Made by a program: the position numbers and the translations under genes. A stretch of DNA of 64,000 nucleotides from Mycobacterium avium subsp. avium (GTDB lineage: Bacteria > Actinomycetota > Actinomycetes > Mycobacteriales > Mycobacteriaceae): contig NZ_CP046507.1 in assembly GCF_009741445.1 (NCBI RefSeq), forward strand, positions 2,108,001 to 2,172,000, given 5' to 3'. This document shows positions 1 through 6,930 of the stretch, piece after piece. The stretch's first letter is position 1. Each line of letters begins with the position of its first letter. Below the pieces are notes generated by a model that worked only from the letters and a program-made list of their open reading frames with translations, did not search any database and was not told where the DNA came from.

Positions 1-109
1 CGACCAGCGCGGGGCCGCCGTCGGCGTCGGTGCTCCACGGCACGTCCGGGGGCGCCAGGAAGTCGGTCTTGGCGATCAGTTGCACGCGCAGCGGCGCGAT
101 CTCGGCCAC
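1..109 (-). CDS. thyX: Flavin-dependent thymidylate synthase ThyX, N-terminal fragment
   Basis: This is the first 36 codons of ThyX, which makes dTMP from dUMP using FAD, NADPH and methylene-tetrahydrofolate. The gene runs off the left edge of the window, so active-site residues are not visible. The translation from the GTG at 109 ([20 protein letters not shown] and onward) is nearly identical to what I remember of the M. tuberculosis ThyX N-terminus. It is the last member seen of a minus-strand cluster that also holds thyA, so both thymidylate synthase types lie within about 3.7 kb. A TAAGGT hexamer eight bases upstream suggests its own promoter right beside a 58-bp tandem repeat. The hsd and toxin genes found next to thyX in M. 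tuberculosis are absent. Confidence 0.93.
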   Translation of the reverse strand, partial: MAEIAPLRVQLIAKTDFLAPPDVPWSTDADGGPALV

Positions 110-117
110 GGGCAATC

Positions 118-123
118 ACCTTA
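118..123 (-). promoter_or_regulatory. Candidate -10 element of thyX
   Basis: On the minus strand TAAGGT ends eight bases before the thyX GTG, which fits the TANNNT mycobacterial -10 and a leaderless or nearly leaderless transcript. The bases that would hold the -35 region fall inside the adjacent 58-bp repeat array. Confidence 0.4.
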
Positions 124-124
124 G

Positions 125-272
125 CCCGGCGACGATGCGCGCCGCCGCGCGGCGCGAGGAGGAGCCGGGCAATCTGACCCCGCCCGGCGACGATGCGCGC
201 CGCCGCGCGGCGCGAGGAGGAGCCGGGCAATCTGACCCCGCCCGGCGACGATGCGCGCCGCCGCGCGGCGCG
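125..272. repeat. 58-bp tandem repeat, two full copies plus a partial third
   Basis: Copies lie at 125-182, 183-240 and 241-272 (the last truncated) and the full copies are identical. On the plus strand each unit has a GACGATGC start, a very GC-rich palindromic centre and a GAGGAGGAG tail, the same plan as the MIRU elements elsewhere in this window, but here it runs antisense to the local genes. It fills the gap between the AlkX-like gene stop (273) and the thyX promoter. There are no spacers, so this is not CRISPR. It is a candidate copy-number-variable locus. Confidence 0.9.
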
Positions 273-1481
273 TCAGGCGACCGCACGCAGCGCCGGGGCC
301 AGATCCCCGCGGTCGGCGACGCTGAGCCCGCCCAGCCCCAGCCAGGACGCCATGGACCACAACTCACCGGCCAGCGCCGCGGCGACCCGGGGCCGCGGCG
401 CCTGCGGCTCGGCGAAGGCGCCGAGGACGCGCAGCGTGCCCTCGGCCCGGTCGGCCTTCAGGTCGACGCGGGCCGCCAGCCGCCCGTCCATCAGCAGCGG
501 CCACACATAGTAGCCGTACCGGCGCTTGGCGGCCGGCGTGTAAATCTCGATGCGGTAATGGAATTCGAAGAGCCGCTCGACGCGGGGCCGGAAGAAGATC
601 AGCGGGTCGAATGGGCACAGCAGCGCGGTGCCGCGGTCCGTGCGCGGCACCGCGCGGCCGGCCCGCAGGTAGGCCGGCGCCGGCCAGCCGGCCACCTCGA
701 CCCGTTCCAGGTCGCCGGCGGCCACCAGCTCGGCGATCGCCGGCTTGACCTGCGCGGCGGACAGCCGGAAATAGTCGCGAATGTCGGCCTCGGTGCCCAC
801 CCCCAGCGCACCGGCGGCCCGCAGCGTCAGCTCCCGGATCGCCTCGTCGTCGTCGACCCGGCGGGCCAGGACGTCGGCCGGCAGCACCCGTTCCACCAGG
901 TCGTAGTGGCGGGCGAAGCCGACCCGGGTAGCGGTGGTGAGCACTCCGGCGGCGAACAGCGCCTCGGCGACCCACTTGGTGTCGCTGCGGTTCCACCAGG
1001 CGCCCTTCCTGCGGCGCGGCTCGGCCGCCAGATGCGCCTCGATCTGCCCGGCCGTGCTGGGCCCGAGCTCGGCGACGGCGGCCACGACCGCGTCGGCGAG
1101 CCGCGGATTGGCCTGCACGATGTGGGTTCCCCACCGGCCGTGCCGGTACTGACGCATCCGCCAGCGCAGCAACGGCCAATCCTCGACGGCCATCAGCGCG
1201 GCCTCATGCGCCCAGTACTCGACCAGCAGCCGCGACGAGCGCGGGCCCCACGCGGCGCGGTCGAGCACCTCGCGGTCATACGGGCCGAGCCGGCTGAACA
1301 CCGGAGCGTAGTGGGCACGCACCGTCACCGACACCGAATCCAATTGCAGCACTTGGATTTTGGATATCAGCCGGTTCAGGTGCGCGCGGGTGACGGCACC
1401 CGCGGGCCGGGGCTCGGTAAAGCCTTGCGCCGCAACGGCAATCCGGCGGGCCTGGGCGACGGACAGCCTGCGGGTCGACAC
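273..1481 (-). CDS. AlkX/YcaQ-like DNA glycosylase (HTH_42 winged-helix family)
   Basis: The protein of about 402 residues belongs to the HTH_42 (PF06224) family of tandem winged-helix proteins, whose characterised members AlkZ and E. coli YcaQ (AlkX) excise alkylated bases and unhook interstrand crosslinks. The catalytic motif is visible: Gln46-Leu47-Asp48, the Q-phi-D form reported for YcaQ rather than the Q-phi-Q of AlkZ, at nearly the same distance from the N-terminus as in E. coli. The start is uncertain: GTG at 1481 fits the family N-terminus, while a GTG at 1511 directly follows the DivIVA-like stop and would add ten residues; neither has a good ribosome site. It sits in a minus-strand run behind thyA, dfrA and the DivIVA-like gene. 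Substrate is inferred from the family only. Confidence 0.8.
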   Translation of the reverse strand: MSTRRLSVAQARRIAVAAQGFTEPRPAGAVTRAHLNRLISKIQVLQLDSVSVTVRAHYAPVFSRLGPYDREVLDRAAWGPRSSRLLVEYWAHEAALMAVEDWPLLRWRMRQYRHGRWGTHIVQANPRLADAVVAAVAELGPSTAGQIEAHLAAEPRRRKGAWWNRSDTKWVAEALFAAGVLTTATRVGFARHYDLVERVLPADVLARRVDDDEAIRELTLRAAGALGVGTEADIRDYFRLSAAQVKPAIAELVAAGDLERVEVAGWPAPAYLRAGRAVPRTDRGTALLCPFDPLIFFRPRVERLFEFHYRIEIYTPAAKRRYGYYVWPLLMDGRLAARVDLKADRAEGTLRVLGAFAEPQAPRPRVAAALAGELWSMASWLGLGGLSVADRGDLAPALRAVA

Positions 1482-1511
1482 GGCGCCGACGATACCGCCG
1501 CCCGGCGACAC

Positions 1512-2246
1512 TCAGCCCGCGCGTACCTTGCCGTCCACCGCCGCCAGCACGCCGTCGTCGGCCGAGCCCTGCTGCTCGTCGTAGGCGGCCTGCAGCGCGG
1601 CCGGGACGTCCTCGAGCTCGCGGTACACGCTCATCAGCTGCTCGAGGATCTTGATCCGCTGCGCGCTGGCCTCCTCCACCGCACGCCGGGCCGTGTCGCG
1701 GTAGTGGTCAGCGCCCTGCTTGGCGTCGCCGAGCAGCTGCTCGCACTCCCGTTCGGCGGCGCGGCGCGCCTCGTCGATGGCCGCCTGCGCCTCGGCGCGC
1801 ATGTCGGCCAGCTCGGCGTCCAGCTTCTCCTTGGTCTCCCGGTATTCGGCCTCCAGCGCCTCCTGCTGCGCGGCCATGTCGGCGAGCACCTCGTCGCGCT
1901 TGCGCTCGGCGGCCTGCGCCTCGGCTTCCGCCGCGGCGATCAGCGCGTCGGCCTCGGCCCGCGCCTCGGCCTGCATCTCGGCCACCTCGTCGACCGCGCG
2001 GGCCAGCATCTTGGCCATCCGCTGCTGCACCGCGTGCGGCGCCGGCGAGGTGTCGGTGAGCGCGGCGACCTCCTTGCGCAGCGCGGCCGTTTGCTCGTTG
2101 GACTCCTGCAGCCTTGCCCGCAGGCTCTCCACGTCGTCGATCAGCAGCTGCTGCTTGGCGGTCAGCATCTCGATGTGCGCGTCGACCGCGGTGGTGTCGT
2201 AGCCCATGAACTTGCGCGAAAACGTCTTGACGGGTTCGGTGATCAC
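1512..2246 (-). CDS. DivIVA-domain coiled-coil protein
   Basis: The protein of about 244 residues opens with a DivIVA-type membrane-binding segment (FSRKFMGYDTTAVDAHIEML, near residues 10-30) and then continues as an almost unbroken Ala/Glu/Arg-rich coiled coil to about residue 215. DivIVA proteins such as Wag31 and SepIVA recruit cell-wall machinery to poles and septa in actinobacteria; this is a paralogue, not Wag31 itself, and its role is unknown. GTG 2246 is preferred because GGGGG lies eight bases upstream; a TTG two codons earlier overlaps that ribosome site. It lies between dfrA and the AlkX-like gene, in the same direction. Confidence 0.75.
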   Translation of the reverse strand: MITEPVKTFSRKFMGYDTTAVDAHIEMLTAKQQLLIDDVESLRARLQESNEQTAALRKEVAALTDTSPAPHAVQQRMAKMLARAVDEVAEMQAEARAEADALIAAAEAEAQAAERKRDEVLADMAAQQEALEAEYRETKEKLDAELADMRAEAQAAIDEARRAAERECEQLLGDAKQGADHYRDTARRAVEEASAQRIKILEQLMSVYRELEDVPAALQAAYDEQQGSADDGVLAAVDGKVRAG

Positions 2247-2315
2247 TGCCAATTCCCCCTTTTCCCGAACAGCGGCTGGTAGACGGTGTGTGACCGACCC
2301 CCGCGTCCGAGTATG

Positions 2316-2861
2316 TCAGCTCGGGCGTGAGGGCGAACAGCCGCGAACGGAAGAGCGCGGGTCCCGACGGTAGCTGTGGAACCGGTACCGCAGCCCGGAG
2401 CGGCTGGCCAGCCACTCGCCCGTCTCGCCTACCCAGCTGTCGTCCAGCGCGGGCGCCAGCGCGTCGTCGTCGTCGCGGCGCAGGTCGATCTCGATCTCGG
2501 TGACCTCGCAGCGGGTGGCATGGGGCAGCGCCAGCAGATAGATCTGCGCGCCGCCGATCACCCACGGCGCGGGGTCGCTCCCGGCGTACGCGAGGGCCGC
2601 CTCCAGCGACCCGGCCACCCGCGCCCCCTCGGCGACGAAGTCGGGCCGGCGCGACACCACCACGTTGCGCCGGCCGGGCAGCGGCCGCACCTTGGCCGGC
2701 AACGACTCCCAGGTCCGCCGGCCCATGATCACCGTGTGCCCCATGGTCACCTCTTTGAACCGGGTCAGGTCTTCGGGCACGTTCCACGGGATGTCACCGC
2801 CGCGGCCGATGACGCCAGACGTCGACTGGGCCCACACCAGGCCCACCTCGGCACGGGTCAT
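2316..2861 (-). CDS. dfrA: Dihydrofolate reductase
   Basis: DfrA reduces dihydrofolate to tetrahydrofolate with NADPH, regenerating the cofactor consumed by ThyA. Family features are clear: the [11 protein letters not shown] loop, catalytic Asp31 (Asp27 in M. tuberculosis numbering), GRRTWESLP and WVIGGAQIY. Its ATG overlaps the thyA stop by four bases, so the two are translationally coupled, as expected for enzymes acting in turn. At 181 residues it is about 20 longer than the M. tuberculosis enzyme as I recall it, owing to a four-residue N-terminal extension and an Arg/Ser-rich C-terminal tail of unknown significance. Confidence 0.95.
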   Translation of the reverse strand: MTRAEVGLVWAQSTSGVIGRGGDIPWNVPEDLTRFKEVTMGHTVIMGRRTWESLPAKVRPLPGRRNVVVSRRPDFVAEGARVAGSLEAALAYAGSDPAPWVIGGAQIYLLALPHATRCEVTEIEIDLRRDDDDALAPALDDSWVGETGEWLASRSGLRYRFHSYRRDPRSSVRGCSPSRPS

Positions 2862-3658
2862 ACCGCGACGGGGGCCTTGATGGCCGGGTGCGGATCGTAG
2901 TTGTGCACCACGACGTCGTCGTAGGTGTAGTCGAAGATCGAATCCCTATGCGCCAGAACGAGTTCCGGGTAGGGCCTGGGCTCACGGCTCAGTTGCAGCC
3001 GGACCTGCTCGACGTGGTTGTCGTAGATGTGGCAGTCGCCGCCGGTCCACACGAATTCGCCGACCGACAGTCCGGCCTGGGCGGCCATCATGTGGGTGAG
3101 CAGCGCGTAGCTGGCGATGTTGAACGGCACGCCCAGAAACAGGTCGGCGCTGCGCTGGTAGAGCTGGCAGCTCAGCCGCCCGTCGGCCACGTAGAACTGG
3201 AAGAACGCGTGACACGGCGGCAGCGCCATCCGCGGGATCTCGCCGACGTTCCACGCCGAGACGATGATGCGCCGCGAGTCGGGGTCGGTGCGCAACAGAT
3301 CCAGCGCGGCGCTGATCTGGTCGATGTGCTCACCCGACGGCGTCGGCCAGGACCGCCACTGCACGCCGTAGATCGGTCCGAGATCGCCTGTGTCGCTTGC
3401 CCATTCGTCCCAAATGGTGACGCCGTGCCGGTGCAGCCAGTCGACGTTGGAGTCGCCGCGCAAGAACCACAGCAACTCATAGACCACCGATTTCAGATGC
3501 ACCTTCTTGGTGGTGATCAGCGGGAAGCCGGCCGACAGGTCATAGCGCAGCTGCTGGCCGAACAGGCTGCGCGTCCCGGTGCCGGTGCGGTCGGATTTGG
3601 CCGTTCCCCGATCGAGCACCAGACGCAGAAGGTCCTCGTAGGGCGTCGGGATGGGCAC
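2858..3658 (-). CDS. thyA: Thymidylate synthase ThyA
   Basis: ThyA methylates dUMP to dTMP using methylene-tetrahydrofolate and yields dihydrofolate for DfrA. The 266-residue protein carries the nucleophile Cys149 in [12 protein letters not shown], the dUMP-binding QRSAD and the [10 protein letters not shown] segment. The start is GTG 3658, preceded by TAAGAT and six bases, so the transcript is probably leaderless. thyA heads the run thyA-dfrA-DivIVA-like-AlkX-like. Keeping both ThyA and ThyX is typical of mycobacteria. Confidence 0.96.
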   Translation of the reverse strand: MPIPTPYEDLLRLVLDRGTAKSDRTGTGTRSLFGQQLRYDLSAGFPLITTKKVHLKSVVYELLWFLRGDSNVDWLHRHGVTIWDEWASDTGDLGPIYGVQWRSWPTPSGEHIDQISAALDLLRTDPDSRRIIVSAWNVGEIPRMALPPCHAFFQFYVADGRLSCQLYQRSADLFLGVPFNIASYALLTHMMAAQAGLSVGEFVWTGGDCHIYDNHVEQVRLQLSREPRPYPELVLAHRDSIFDYTYDDVVVHNYDPHPAIKAPVAV

Positions 3659-3664
3659 GCGGCG

Positions 3665-3670
3665 ATCTTA
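3665..3670 (-). promoter_or_regulatory. Candidate -10 of leaderless thyA
   Basis: TAAGAT on the minus strand is separated from the thyA GTG by exactly six bases, which would put the transcription start at the start codon. No convincing -35 is visible. Confidence 0.5.
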
Positions 3671-3700
3671 CGTCGGACGGCCAGGAGTAGAACGGGTGCC

Positions 3701-4441
3701 ATGCCGAAGATCACCGACAGCATCAGCACCGCCGACGGCACCTGCCCGGTGCGCCTCTTTCTTCCCGACGGGTCCGGGCCGTGGCCCGGCGTGGTCATGT
3801 ATCCCGACGCCGGCGGGGTGCGCGACACATTCGACCAGATGGCCGCCGAGCTGGCCGGATTCGGCTACGCGGTGCTGCTGCCCGACGTCTACTACCGCAG
3901 CGGCGAATGGGCCCCGTTCGACATGGCGACCGTCTTCGCCGACCAGCAGGAGCGCAACCGCCTGTTCGCCATGATCGGCAGCGTCACCCCGGACCGGATG
4001 GCCACCGACGCCGCGGCGTTCTTCGACTACCTGGCCGCCCGCCCGGAGGTGTCCGGCGACCGGTTCGGGGTGTGCGGCTACTGCATGGGCGGGCGGACAT
4101 CGCTCATCGTGGCAGGCCGGCTGCCCGACCGGGTGGCCGCGGCGGCGTCGTTCCACGGCGGCGGCCTGGTGACCGACAGTGACGACAGCCCGCACCTGCT
4201 GGCCGACCGGATGAGCGCCACGGTGTATGTCGGCGGCGCCCAGGACGACGCGTCGTTCACCACCGATCACGCCGAGCAGCTGGACAAGGCGCTGACCGCG
4301 GCCGGTGTCCGGCACACCATCGAATGGTATTCGGCCGCACACGGTTTCGCGGTCCCCGACAATGCGCCCTATGACCCGGCCGCGGCCGAACGGCACTGGG
4401 ACGCGATGCGCGACGTGTTCGCCGCGGCGTTACCCCGCTAG
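3701..4441 (+). CDS. Dienelactone hydrolase family protein (Rv2765-like)
   Basis: This 246-residue alpha/beta hydrolase has the dienelactone hydrolase nucleophile motif GYCMGG with Cys128, a candidate acid Asp182 or Asp183 (GGAQDD) and His214 in AHGF, the usual Cys-Asp-His triad. The classical reaction opens dienelactones in chloroaromatic breakdown, but mycobacterial members lack that context and the true substrate is unknown. AGGAG at 3683-3687 supports the ATG at 3701. It diverges from thyA and its 3' end overlaps the convergent glycosyltransferase by 12 bases. Confidence 0.88.
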   Translation: MPKITDSISTADGTCPVRLFLPDGSGPWPGVVMYPDAGGVRDTFDQMAAELAGFGYAVLLPDVYYRSGEWAPFDMATVFADQQERNRLFAMIGSVTPDRMATDAAAFFDYLAARPEVSGDRFGVCGYCMGGRTSLIVAGRLPDRVAAAASFHGGGLVTDSDDSPHLLADRMSATVYVGGAQDDASFTTDHAEQLDKALTAAGVRHTIEWYSAAHGFAVPDNAPYDPAAAERHWDAMRDVFAAALPR

Positions 4442-5632
4442 CCGCGCCACCAGCAGCCGCGCGGCCCGCGCCGCGCCGTCGGTGCGGATCGTCGCGGCCA
4501 CCGCCCCGGCGCGGGCACGGGTCCGCTCGGTCAGGGCGGTCCCGAGCACGGCGGACAGCGATTCGACGGTGGGGGCCGGACCGTCGTGGGCGGCGCCGAT
4601 GCCCAGCTCGGCCACCCGGGCCGCCCAGTACGGCTGGTCGGCGCCCTGAGGCACCACCACCTGGGGCGCGCCGGCCAGCGCGGCCGCCGTCAGGGTGCCC
4701 ACCCCGCCGTGGTGCACGACGGCCGCGACCCGCCCGAACAGCGCCTGGTGGTTGACCTCACCCACGACCAGACAGTCCTCGCCGTCGTCGATCGGCCCCA
4801 GCCCGGCCCAGCCGCGGGAGACGACGACGCGGCGCCGCTGCGCGCGCACCGCCTCGATGGCCACCCGGGCGACGTCCCGACAGGCCCGCATCGGCATGCT
4901 GCCGAAGCCCACGTACACCGGCGGGGCGCCGGCATCCAGGAAGGCGTCCAGCTCCGCGGGCAACCGGCGATCGTCGGCCAGCAGCCAGGCGCCGGTCTGC
5001 ACCACGTCGAGGTCGCCGGGCGGCCGCCACGGATCCAGGGTCGGGTCGGTGGCCAGCCACGGGCGCTCGGTGAGCGCGTAGCCGCGGAGGTCGTCCAGCG
5101 GCGGCAGGCCGATCGCCGCCCGGCGCGCGTTGAGCGTCTCGCCGAACAGCGCCTGCATGTACCGGCCGTCGAGCTGCCACAGCAGCCGGTTGTCGATCGC
5201 CGCGTCGGCGTACCCGGGCGGCGGGTAGTGCGGCGACGGCAGGATGGTGGGCTGATAGCTGACGTAAACGTAGTGGGCGCCCTGCTTTTCGGCGGCCGAG
5301 CGGGCGGCGGCCGCGGCCGGCGGGAAGCCGGCCACCACCAGGGCGTCGCATTCCCGGGCGGCGGCCGCCGCGTCGAACTGGGCGGCGATGAGCCCGTCCA
5401 GCTGGCGGCGCAGCTGCTCCTCCGACGGCGTCGTCGCCGCGGTTTTCATCGCCCGCAGCGAGTCGCCGAACGCCACCAGCGGCACCCCGGCGCGGGCCAG
5501 CAGCTCGGCGAATTCCGCGTCCGGCGGGGCGCTCACCCGCGCGTCGACGCCGAGCGCCCGCAGCTGCACCGCGAGCGCGGCCAGCGGCTGCACCCCGCCG
5601 CGCGAGTCGTACGCCGACAGCAGCACACGCAT
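4430..5632 (-). CDS. GT1-family glycosyltransferase
   Basis: The 400-residue protein resembles UDP/dTDP-sugar dependent GT-B glycosyltransferases of the vancomycin Gtf and mycobacterial Rv1524/Rv1526c type. The N-terminal half begins MRVLLSAYDSRGGVQPLAAL (acceptor domain) and the C-terminal half holds the donor-site signature HHGGVGT (residues 307-313) followed by PQGADQPYWA. Relatives in M. avium decorate glycopeptidolipids, but this copy is not in a lipid locus, so its acceptor is unknown. A promoter-like CTGACC-18-TAGAGT precedes it. Confidence 0.85.
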   Translation of the reverse strand: MRVLLSAYDSRGGVQPLAALAVQLRALGVDARVSAPPDAEFAELLARAGVPLVAFGDSLRAMKTAATTPSEEQLRRQLDGLIAAQFDAAAAARECDALVVAGFPPAAAAARSAAEKQGAHYVYVSYQPTILPSPHYPPPGYADAAIDNRLLWQLDGRYMQALFGETLNARRAAIGLPPLDDLRGYALTERPWLATDPTLDPWRPPGDLDVVQTGAWLLADDRRLPAELDAFLDAGAPPVYVGFGSMPMRACRDVARVAIEAVRAQRRRVVVSRGWAGLGPIDDGEDCLVVGEVNHQALFGRVAAVVHHGGVGTLTAAALAGAPQVVVPQGADQPYWAARVAELGIGAAHDGPAPTVESLSAVLGTALTERTRARAGAVAATIRTDGAARAARLLVARLAG

Positions 5633-5666
5633 CCGCTGGTTCCCGCCTTCAAGGTGTGGTCGGGAA

Positions 5667-5696
5667 ACTCTAGCGTCGCCGCGGCGGTGAGGTCAG
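5667..5696 (-). promoter_or_regulatory. Candidate promoter of the glycosyltransferase gene
   Basis: On the minus strand CTGACC (5691-5696) and TAGAGT (5667-5672) are 18 bases apart, giving an untranslated leader of roughly 28 bases before ATG 5632. The -35 overlaps the fabG5 stop codon. Confidence 0.4.
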
Positions 5697-6472
5697 GACG
5701 GCGTCGGCGCCGGCCGGAATCCCTGCGCGGCGCCGAGCACGGTGCCGCCGTCGATGACCAGTGTCTCGCCGGTGATCCAGCTGGCGGCTTCGGACACCAG
5801 GAAGGCGACGGCGGCGGCCACGTCGATCGGCTCGCCGATGCGGCCCAGCGCGATCGAGGACGACAGCGGGTCCTCGTGGTCCTTCCACAGCGCCTCGGCG
5901 AGCCGGGTGCGCACCACCCCGGGGGCGATCGCGTTGACCCGGACGCGCGGCGAAAGTTCCAGCGCCAGTTGCTTGGTGACGTGGATCAGCGCCGCCTTGG
6001 TGGCGTTGTACATGCCCATTGCCGGCGACTGGTGCAGGCCGCCGATGGAGGCCGTGTTGACGATCGATCCGCCGTGTTCGCCCATCCACGACTTGACCGC
6101 CAGCGAGGTCCACAGCAGCGGCGCCCACAGGTTGACGTCGAAGATCTTGGCAAACCGGGCGTGGTCCTGCTCGATCAGCGGCCCGTACGCCGGATTCGTC
6201 CCGGCGTTGTTGACCAGGATGTCGACGCTGCCGAAGCGCTCCAGCGTGAGCTGCACGCACTGGCGGGCCGCGTCCTCGTCGACCGCGTGGGCACCGACCC
6301 CGAGGGCCTGCGGCCCCACCTGGGCGGCGGCCTCGTCGGCGGCCTCCTGCTTGCGGGCGGTGAGCACCACGTTGGCGCCCGCCGCGGCCAGCTGCTGGGC
6401 GATGGCCAGCCCGATACCGCGCGACGCGCCGGTGATGATGGCGGTGCGTCCGGTCAGATCCTGTGAGGTCAT
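5693..6472 (-). CDS. fabG5: Short-chain dehydrogenase/reductase FabG5 (Rv2766c-like)
   Basis: This 259-residue SDR has the NAD(P) motif TGASRGIG (14-21), NNAG (88-91) and the catalytic Ser142, Tyr155 and Lys159. SDRs of this type interconvert 3-oxo and 3-hydroxy groups; the FabG name is inherited from M. tuberculosis and a role in acyl-ACP reduction is not shown here. The start at ATG 6472 is chosen because AGAAGG precedes it and the product begins MTSQDLTGRTAIITG; the open frame extends upstream without similarity. Confidence 0.9.
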   Translation of the reverse strand: MTSQDLTGRTAIITGASRGIGLAIAQQLAAAGANVVLTARKQEAADEAAAQVGPQALGVGAHAVDEDAARQCVQLTLERFGSVDILVNNAGTNPAYGPLIEQDHARFAKIFDVNLWAPLLWTSLAVKSWMGEHGGSIVNTASIGGLHQSPAMGMYNATKAALIHVTKQLALELSPRVRVNAIAPGVVRTRLAEALWKDHEDPLSSSIALGRIGEPIDVAAAVAFLVSEAASWITGETLVIDGGTVLGAAQGFRPAPTPS

Positions 6473-6570
6473 GGTGTGCCTTCTGTCGCGGTGGTGGGCC
6501 GGTCGTTCGTTTGCTGCCGAAATTTTATTCGCGATGTTTTGGACAGGTGTTGAGGTGGTATGCCAGCCGC

Positions 6571-6918
6571 ATGCGATCGAAATTGACACTCATGAAACCG
6601 CTGGTCGTTGCCGCAGCGGCTGCCGCGGCCATCGCCGCCGCGCCCGCGGCCGCCGCTGACGTCATCGTCGCAGGGCCAGCCGGGCCGGCCGCGCCCACGC
6701 ACATCACCTTCAAGGACGACCCGGGTGGTGGCGGCTGCGACGCCAACGGCAACTGCGGCTCCGGTGGGCAGGACCAGGGTCCGGGCGGCGGCCCGGGCGG
6801 ACAGGGCTGCGTGCCCAGCGTGGGCTGCGGCTCCGGTGGCCAGTTCGCCGGCCCCGGCGGCGTGCCCGGCGGCCAGGGCTGCCTGCCCGGCGTCGGTTGT
6901 GGCTCCGGCCACGCGTAA
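6571..6918 (+). CDS. Small secreted Gly-rich protein with three CX5C units
   Basis: I do not recognise a named family. The 115-residue product (or 108 if ATG 6592 is used) starts with a signal peptide, a basic N-terminus followed by a pure Ala/Val stretch, probably cut before DVIVAG. The mature part is Gly/Pro-rich and holds three CX5C units (CDANGNC, CVPSVGC, CLPGVGC), the last two inside a duplicated 24-residue module of the form GPGGxPGGQGC. Six cysteines suggest three disulfides or metal sites in an exported protein. GAGGTGG near 6553 is a distant ribosome site. The gene is convergent with the carboxylase and followed by a strong hairpin. Confidence 0.75.
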   Translation: MRSKLTLMKPLVVAAAAAAAIAAAPAAAADVIVAGPAGPAAPTHITFKDDPGGGGCDANGNCGSGGQDQGPGGGPGGQGCVPSVGCGSGGQFAGPGGVPGGQGCLPGVGCGSGHA

Positions 6919-6930
6919 CCGCTCAACCCG

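Noticed and set aside
125..272. Possible CRISPR array
   Set aside because: The repeats are directly contiguous with no spacers, and no cas gene is present; the same applies to the arrays at 25977, 43729 and 60350.
30..2282. 750-codon plus-strand frame over the AlkX-like and DivIVA genes
   Set aside because: It has no recognisable domain and is fully antisense to two supported genes; it also reads through the tandem repeat.
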